Assembly: GCF_963678635.1 (NCBI RefSeq)
Contig: NC_087062.1
Location: 15,113,789 to 15,177,788, forward strand
Direction of reading: 5' to 3'
DNA length: 64,000 nt
From: Symsagittifera roscoffensis
Lineage: Eukaryota > Xenacoelomorpha > Acoela > Convolutidae
A program made the translations under genes and the position numbers. The notes under the pieces are model-generated. The model was not told the origin of the DNA and did not search any database. It saw only the letters and a list, made by a program, of their open reading frames with translations. Positions 56,958 through 64,000 of the stretch are shown piece after piece (the stretch's first letter is position 1; each line of letters opens with the position of its first letter).

Positions 56958-57820
56958 GATACTGGCATTCATTGAACTCACATTCATAAATCACCCATAA
57001 GACTGACTACGTGGCCAAATTAACTTTGATATCGGATTGTCTCACTTCCTATCAGAGACTTGACTTGTCTTGTTTATACCTAAATCCTTTTAATCATGTA
57101 TATATTCTGAACAGTTAGGGGCATGCATTTGCGTATATCTGAGTCCTACTATAACTGTGTTCAACATGTTGAATGTACTTAATTTAGTTCAGAGATTAAT
57201 AACAATTTGTGTAAATCAATGACTTATAACTATAGCCTTTATTTTGAAAAGTACAAATCAATTGCACCTCTACGCATATTACGAATCTAATTAATGCAGT
57301 GCTATATTACACCCGGTGCGTGCTAACTCTGGTTCTCCCTTGGTTATTAGCCGCCAGGGAACAATCAACAGGTGTGTAAGTGTCACATAGTGCTTCACGC
57401 CTATGTTAGTTACTCATTATTAATTACCATAATTGGTGCGAATTAGACTTAAATATCAATGCCATTATATGTCAATGACAAAGTGTTAAACTCAAATTTA
57501 CTTAATGCAAACAATCAATTAGAAGGTAATTGAATCATTAATTGAGAGAGAGCCATAACAATAAAGCAGCGAAAAGATAGTAATTAAAAGATTAATCTTC
57601 ACTCTTTTAAATCAAACAGCTTAGACTCAAGAGAAGGGGGTAGACATCACGAAGCACATCCCTGAGTCGAAGATATTGAGCCTAGACCGCGCATCCCTTT
57701 ATTACTATCAAACACAATTCCTCATTTCCAATCATTAATTATCATAGCAAGACACGCTATATAACATAAATTAATTTCAAACCGCAATCTCTAAGGTGAG
57801 TGTGTACCCTTTTTCTCTTT
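56958..57820. other. downstream of the envelope-like gene, possible LTR remnant
   Basis: AT-rich sequence with a purine tract AAGAGAAGGGGG at 57629-57640 that resembles a polypurine tract, and another purine run at 56919-56938 within the tail frame. I could not find a matching repeat upstream that would define an LTR pair. No gene is seen. Confidence 0.35.
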
Positions 57821-57866
57821 TTTTTTCGCATAAAAAGTTTTAACATTACTCTAGTCTTAAAGTAAT

Positions 57867-57918
57867 AATTTTGGCGCTGTTTTGAACAATTTGATTTGTT
57901 CAAGACAGCGCCAAAATT
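57867..57918. repeat. near-perfect 23-bp hairpin
   Basis: The left arm 57867-57889 (starting AATTTTGGCGCTG) and right arm 57896-57918 (ending CAGCGCCAAAATT) pair with one mismatch around a 6-base loop. Pairing continues weakly outward. The right arm is followed by GCACTTCAAGGCT, the same motif found in the repeats at 58150, 58575 and 58985. Confidence 0.85.
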
Positions 57919-59010
57919 AGCACTTCAAGGCTTCAAATAAGGTGAAAACATTTCATGCGCTAATTTTTTTGAAAAAAAAGAAACACCCTGCCTTTGAAAA
58001 AAGGAAACCCTTAATTGACAAGTAGTGAAGTTTCAAGATTTAGATAGGCTGAAAAAATATATAAATGAAGCTTGACTTTAAAAAAAGGTTCATAACAGAA
58101 GCTTGACTTAAGAAATCATTCTTTCAAAAAAGCGTTGAAGTTAGTACTTCAAAGCTGAAAAATTTTATTATAAGATGTGACAGTAAAAACATAATCAAAA
58201 TCTTCTAGATCCTGCACATGGTGTTTTTGTTAGTTAAATAACTATGTTACCGTTCGACTGGTAGAGTAATTTAATTTCAAAGAAGAGAAAGTTTTGTTGT
58301 GGTTTAATCATATTCACTTTTATTGTTTGTTCCAAAAAATGCAGAGGGAAAATTTGTGATGAGGTAATTTTTCAGCATTGAAAAGTAACTCAAATTCGTC
58401 AGTTGATTTAGCAATGAAACCCGAATTCCATTGATTGCAAAAGATTCAACAAAAAATCAACTTAGAGGGATGAACGCCAGCATTATTATAAATCGATTTA
58501 TAGTTGAAGCTTGACTTAAAAAAAGGTTTATATTTGAAGCTTGACTTCAGAAATCGTTCTTTCAAAAAAGCGCTGAAGATAGTACTTCAAGGCTAAAAAA
58601 AACTTAATGATGCGACAGTAAAAAATAGTCAAAATCTCATAGATCCTGCACATGTTGTTTTTGTTGGTCAACAAACTATGTTACACTTTGACTGGTAGAG
58701 GCATTTAATTTCAAAAAAGAGAAAGCTTTTTTGTGGTATAATCATACTCAAATTTATTGTTTGTTCCAAGGAAATGCAGAGAGGGAAAAACTGTAAGGAA
58801 GTAATTTTATCAGCATTGCAAAGTAACCCAAAATTGTCAAATGATTCAGCAATGAATCTAGAATTTCATTGATTGCAAAAGATTCAAAAAATACAACCTG
58901 AAGGGATAAACAGCAGCATATTTTTACATGGGCTCTAAATAGAAAGTGGATTAAAAAGATGTCTTTTCTTTTCAAACAAGAGCTTGAAGTATTACTTCAA
59001 GAATGTGAAA
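57900..59010. repeat. subterminal-type direct repeats beside the Tnp2 remnant
   Basis: Two tandem copies of a roughly 440-bp unit (about 58065-58510 and 58511-58925) share GAAGCTTGACTT, TTCAAAAAAGCG, AGTACTTCAA, GATCCTGCACATG and TTTATTGTTTGTTCCAA. A shorter motif (CAAGxxxGCG... ACTTCAAGGCT) occurs four times between 57898 and 58995. They lie just beyond the C-terminal end of a minus-strand transposase, where CACTA elements carry subterminal repeats. Confidence 0.65.
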
Positions 59011-59241
59011 CTAAAAAAATAAAGCTGTTTCAATTTGGTCAAAAACCATGGCAGACTTTCAAAAATTTTAAAATGAGAACAGTTAACTTTCATGGAAACA
59101 CATCATAAATGATATGAAAGGAGTCAACTAAAAATTTTTTGCAAATAGTTACTGCCTCCGAAGCAAAATACTCAATCGAAATAGGTTCAATTAAGATGAA
59201 AATCTTTATAGTAGATAAGGAGATTAAATTGTTTCACTAGG

Positions 59242-61971
59242 TTACTTATGATCAAGAAAACGACGAATAACGGCCAGCCAAATTTCGGTAGAAGTTTTGA
59301 TGCATGCTAGTTTTTCGAAGATACTGATGTCTACTATTTTAGTTTTTGTTGCGGGTTCCACCTGGAGGAAATACGTCAACCTTAGCTCGGGAGTATCGCT
59401 TAGATATTCTGATATGACATCAAACATTTTAACGAAAGCAAACTTCAAATCGCTATCACTAAACGCCACGAAGTACTGAATCTGTCCATATGGTTTCACA
59501 CCGCAATCCATATACGAAACGTAACTATTTGGCGCCGCAGAGTTTCTCGCATGGCAAGCTGAGTCGAAAAACACAGCTGCCTCGAAGCATCTTGAGAAAA
59601 TTTTGCAATTTTTGTATAGAGTTCTGCTGTAAAGCATCCTTGCTGTAATTGGTGTTTCAATTACATCTCTATTGAAAGTTACTTCTCGATCCATTTCAGA
59701 TTTCTGTCCTGACCATTTCTGTGTCAAAAAAACAGTGCTGTCTGATTCTAATTCAGCGTTTAGCAAATAGTGATTTGTAGATATCTACGGCAAATAATTT
59801 TACTGAAGTCTACCAGAAGCTATTTTTCCTAAAAAGGAGTAGGTTGATTCAAACGCCATCGCAGAATAAACAAAGAAAAAAAAGCATGTTGACAAACTCG
59901 CACTTAACGGAATCAAAAACGTCCACTGCATTGTCACAAAAACTTGAAAGCAGCTTCTCAGCAAGATCAAAAGAAGTCGAACTCCGAAGGAAAGTTATAG
60001 CAAACTTTCATACCTCAAAGGGTTGGACGGAATCTTTTCACGAAAAAGGATTGGTGAAAAAATATAAGATAATTGAAATACTCATTTGCTTTGAAGTGAA
60101 CTTGGTACGCTAAAGGACGTGGTTGTCGTCCGTGCTCAACTAACTCCCTCGGAGCTGACAATGACCCACACATTCGATCGACCTTTTTTCGATTAATTTT
60201 CGAAAGTTGTTTGTAGAGTCACGACAGGAGACCAGCAAAGACACCCAACAAAACACAGTGCATATAATCCACTGGTGCAGCCAATGGCAGACCTGTAAAC
60301 CGGAATTTTTCTTCAGGCAATACAGTTTTTTAATGGTGAACAACTAGCAAAATGATTTGATTTAAACTTAACAAATCAAAATGAACTGAAAGATACTGAC
60401 ACTCGATATATTCATGACAAATACTAGTTAAGAAAAATTGAGAGCCCAGAAAATTTATAGTTACCTTCAATAAGAACGGAAAAGGCACTTCTTCCTTTGC
60501 AGCCAACGACATTGACTTCTAACTTCCCGATCCTCGCCTGATGTTCAGCTTCTTGCACATAGATTTCGTTCAATTCCGTTTCACGGATTCTAATTTCCAA
60601 ATTACGAACAACTCCTTTAGCTTTAATTTTGGCTGGGTAGTAGCAGTGACTGCGCCCTATAGTAAAATCGGGAAAAGTACAATAAGTACAACCATAAAAG
60701 CCATTATGGTGATACATGTTTAAAATATCTGGCTTCGCCATAAGATCGGCCACTATAAGAACAACTCTTAACTTCAAACTTTTCTCTTTCGTTTGGTAAA
60801 CTCACAAACACTTCGCGATCACATTCGTCCTTCAACTTTGCCAAATTTTTGTGCCACAAAGGTTTTCCTTTTCCTAAAAACAAACCAGCCAGTGCAATTT
60901 TTTTTCGCCAATCGTAACTTTGCAGGCAACTGTAGTATTCCGAGCCAGATTGGATACATTTGGTGGGCGGGGCTTGAGTTTACAAAAGTTCTCCATCTGT
61001 TGAAAGAACTAGATCCAAATTGATCTCATTGGAGCGACTTGATTTTGTCAACTAACTAACTGGAAAATCACACTAATCATTTACATTTCTTGATTCATAT
61101 TTTAAAATTGATTTGATATTTCTCGAGACCATTTCCTTCAACAGAAAGCCAAATTTCAGAATACAAAAGTTCACGCTTGACTTATCAAGTCCTGAATTAG
61201 ATGTAAGGTCTTCTAAAGTTTTCTTCGCATTGCTTATCAAACTGTAAGCTGAATTGAGCGTGTTTGGTTGAGGCAGAACATAGTTCATTAATTGACAGAG
61301 ATCATATACTGCGGTATCTGACAGTTTATGATAGGATAGGATCGAATTAAAAATGCAACGTTGTTTTTGCTACAAGTTGAGTTTGTATACAGAGGAATGC
61401 TCATTGGATACAAAGTTCTTTCGTCTGGTACAATATAACAATTTGCCGAAAAATCTGAATCGTTTGACGGAAGACAAAGTATTTCAGCTTGGGGAAGCGG
61501 GGAACTGGTAATTCGACTTCGAACATCGTGGAGGAAATTGAGTTTGTCTGAAATCGAAAACTCTGACTCCAATATTTCTTTTTGGTTTTGGTTTTCCTCG
61601 GGCTCCGCCAGCTTGTTTCCGCAATCGCGAGATATCAACAGCTCATCAATTGGGCCTTCCTGGGCTGGAACTGATGTGGAACTATTGCTACTTAACTCAC
61701 TGTACATGTCAAAAGATCCAACTATTTCGTTATACTGCTTGAATTTTTGTTTATTTGTAAGCCTCCGGCGTTTTTTTCCAATTAAGTTTGAGGCTGATGT
61801 TTCTGCATTGAATTCAATCTCAGGCTCTATAGTTTTATGAGAAAATTCATTTATTTCTACTTGTTGAGTTTGAAAGTGAGTGTGATACTCTGGGGCTGAT
61901 GGAGTCAAGTTATTCAAACTCGCTTCAAATAGAGCGTCTTCTGTTAGTTTCATTACGCATGTTGAACACAT
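59242..61971 (-). pseudogene. degenerate CACTA/EnSpm transposase (Tnp2 type)
   Basis: Minus-strand pieces occur in the order expected of Tnp2. The N-terminal part (61288-61971) has a CSTC start and a nuclear-type KKRRRLTNKQK. The middle part (60424-60777) contains VLIVADLMAKPDILNM, HHNGFYGCTYCTFPDF and CKGRSAFS. Next is PVDYMHCVLLGV (60240-60275), the family hallmark. The C-terminal part (59242-59766) includes PYGQIQYFVAFSDS and KTKIVDISIFEKL. A GT-AG interval between 60461 and about 60298 joins the middle parts. Breaks include an in-frame TGA (60219-60221) and an undecodable stretch at about 59770-60130. Tnp2 is a DDE-type cut-and-paste transposase. I did not identify terminal CACTA inverted repeats. 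Confidence 0.8.
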
Positions 61972-62879
61972 AGATTCTGAAACGTCGAAAAATTCAGGAC
62001 CGTATTTAACAAAAATTTCTTTTTTTGGTTCGCATAGGCTTTATGGTTCGGATTCGTACGAGAGAAGTATCCAAACTGGAGAAGTCGTACTCGCAATTGG
62101 GTTCGCAGTTAGAGTTAATGAACCTAACAGGTCCCAGCATCAAAAACAATTGAGAAGCGTCCCTGCTTTTTTGAATTATCGAAAGATCACTAGCGTCATT
62201 TTCAATAGGCCGCAGAAAACCTTTCGGACCATCGGTGAGAACAATTTTACTTCTCTATGTTGCTGTCCCTCTATACACAAGTCTGTATCCAACGTAACTA
62301 TCATGATCAATTTTGAATTGACTACCGAGTTTTTTAGGCATCCATCAACACTTCGTAACAGTTTTTCCTCAACGTTTGATCTTTAATGCGCTGTCGAAGT
62401 TTTCGTTCTGATTGAAGACGACTAGCAACTTGAGCTGGTCGACCAGCGGTTTCAAAGAATTCCTTTACATTTCGCGCTTCACACTGCTCTAATATACCCC
62501 AGGTTATTTTTTCTCAAGTTCGACAGGCATTACAATTCATCTACAAAAAAAAGTATAAAGACAGCTGTTAAAAAACAACCAAGAGCAAAACACCTTCAGA
62601 AAAACTCGCACAAACATTCTGAGTTGGGAGCACAAAAATGCCGTTCAAAAAGCCGTGACCAATGGAAGTTCTATAGAAGCAGTGAACTGAATGATGAAAC
62701 TAGTACTGCATCCTCAGAAAACTTCGCAAGCAATTGAGGATAGGAATTTAAAAATTGCCTTTGCATAAAACATTAATCCCATTCTATGGTAGCTGGAAAA
62801 ATACGAAGAAGTTAGTATATCACCTTGGGAAAGTTTCACACAAACATTTTAAGAAGGGAAAAAGGCGTTTTTAAGCACT

Positions 62880-63035
62880 TTTTGGAAAATTTTGACCAAA
62901 AAATCACATTTCTTCGGCGCGCGCTCCCCCTCAAAATTAGTATATATTAGCCCCGAAGGAGCCTTTAGAAAGTTTGGGTCGGCAGGGGTCGAATCCTTGG
63001 GGGGAGGCGTCCGCCCCTCCATACAGACACCACCC
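62880..63035 (-). repeat. inverted copy of the dispersed repeat at 17.2 kb
   Basis: On the minus strand it reads GGGGCGGACGCC, then AATTTTGAGGGGGAGCGCGC and TTTTTGGTCAAAATTTTCC. These match the corresponding blocks of the 17205-17360 sequence on the plus strand. Confidence 0.6.
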
Positions 63036-63109
63036 CCCCCCCCCCCCTCCCTTCTAGTAACAAAATCTTTTGAATCATTTGATAGTTTGATTAATATGTG
63101 TTTTTAGCT

Positions 63110-63868
63110 TCTCCGTCAAACTTGGTCTAGAGATGATAATTGCGCTTGAGAAGGTTAAGGGCCTATGTTCGAATCCGACTAGGACCTGTTTTAACTAAAA
63201 ATTTTCAGTTTCAAAAAATTATTGACCAATCACTGGCCTTCTTACGTTTCTTAGCCACCTAATCGTTTTTTCTTGTTCAGTAAGCTATTTTTAAAATTGT
63301 TTTTGATTAAATCTTGTCATTTGCACTTCTATTAACACTTTGTATAACTGGTTTTTTTGTTTTGCTTCAAAGTTTCTTTCAGTCTAAATGGTTTCGACTT
63401 GTTTTATCGGCTTAGTAACCTTATTTTTAGTCTTTTGTTGGGAACATACATGCTCACCGTTTTGTGTGTTTATGGAGAGCCAAGGGTGTCAAAATTTAGA
63501 GTTTCCGAACTTTATGAAAGTTTCTCATGACAACATTTTTATTGTATTGGACTCGACGGACGTTTAACCAAGTGCCGTCGGCTTAGTTGCCTCTTGAAAG
63601 ACGTTTCTGAATACTAATTTAAGGCCAGCAGTTGTGTTGCTGGAACTCTTTTACTTGAACTGAACAACATACGAAGCAAGTTTTTGCAAATTTCTGTAGC
63701 TAAGGTTTTTTTGACGATTTTACAGTTTTTTTTCTTCGTCTTGGTGGCTTTCACTTCGTTCCTGTCTGCTTATGTTGTTGTTGTTGCTATTTTCCTGTCT
63801 GCTAGCTCGGAATGCTATGTTTGTTTGGTATCGCATGTTTTGCGAAGCCCCGCTTAGCATATGTGTCA
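63110..63868 (+). repeat. composite repeat with tRNA-like B box, right-end copy
   Basis: The B-box-like GTTCGAATCC (near 63169) is followed by GACTAGGACCTG, as in the 25-kb copy. The tail hairpin TGCGAAGCCCCGCTTAGC lies at 63841-63858. It has the same orientation as all other copies seen in this window. Confidence 0.55.
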
Positions 63869-64000
63869 ATATATGAGCAAGAAGAACCTCTCACATACCT
63901 CTTCTGCAGACTTCACGCTACCGTACTTAAGTCTTTTTATGCGATATTGGAACAATCTTTTGTATCCAGCGTAGATTTTCTATGTCTTCTCGACGACTGA

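Larger units (their letters stand above)
61972..64000. other. right-end region with dispersed repeats, no recognised gene
   Basis: It contains the inverted copy of the 17.2-kb repeat (62880-63035) and a long poly-C run near 63030-63048. A tRNA-box composite repeat also lies here (63110-63868). Between 61990 and 62870 I see only short frames and no convincing gene. It may hold the 5' flank of the Tnp2 element. Confidence 0.55.

Noticed and set aside
57867-57918. microRNA precursor
   Set aside because: The stem is only about 23 bp and is shared with the adjoining repeat motif, so a transposon-related inverted repeat is the simpler reading.

Overview
The window is metazoan nuclear DNA from an AT-rich invertebrate genome. 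Genes have many GT-AG introns, the plus strand of the introns is T-rich, repeats are dense, and one gene is an adhesion GPCR of a type found only in animals. The sequence alone does not give phylum or species. A run of exactly 200 N (50017-50216) is an assembly gap, so linkage across it is not guaranteed.

Left third (1-23 kb). After a possible internal exon of an unseen gene (21-113), the main host gene is a complete 15-exon plus-strand gene at 7060-23044. It encodes an ADGRA-type (GPR123/124/125-like) adhesion GPCR. The order is signal peptide, LRRs, LRRCT, Ig, hormone-receptor motif, GAIN-like region, 7TM, and a long tail ending in a PDZ-binding motif. All exon phases join and sum to 1691 residues. 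Its introns carry several repeat families, including composite elements with tRNA-like boxes.

Middle (29-46 kb). A second host gene, not recognised, has four phase-compatible exons (start 29253, stop 46276, 780 residues without the insertion). Its last exon is split by a 10,264-bp Ty3/gypsy LTR retrotransposon on the minus strand (35290-45553). The element has two 439-bp LTRs that look identical by eye, a 5-bp target duplication (GTGCC), a primer binding site, intact gag, and intact pol joined by a -1 slippery site. The pol ORF has a C-terminal extension, after a proline-rich linker, that reads as an OARD1/TARG1-like macro domain with both catalytic residues. A transposon polyprotein carrying a probable ADP-ribosyl hydrolase is the most striking observation in the window.

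Right part (46-57.7 kb). There are palindromic and minisatellite arrays (46.6-47.8 kb), a broken gag of a related element (48.8-49.9 kb, minus), the gap, and a C-rich hairpin repeat. Next comes a compact group of minus-strand genes: SGNH-hydrolase-like, JmjC, a small membrane protein and an acidic protein. Downstream, on the plus strand, lies a broken envelope-like fusion glycoprotein gene with a furin site. This group may be an accessory region of an endogenised element, but that is inference.

Right end (57.8-64 kb). Subterminal repeats lead into a degenerate minus-strand CACTA/EnSpm (Tnp2) transposase, followed by more copies of the dispersed repeats seen on the left.
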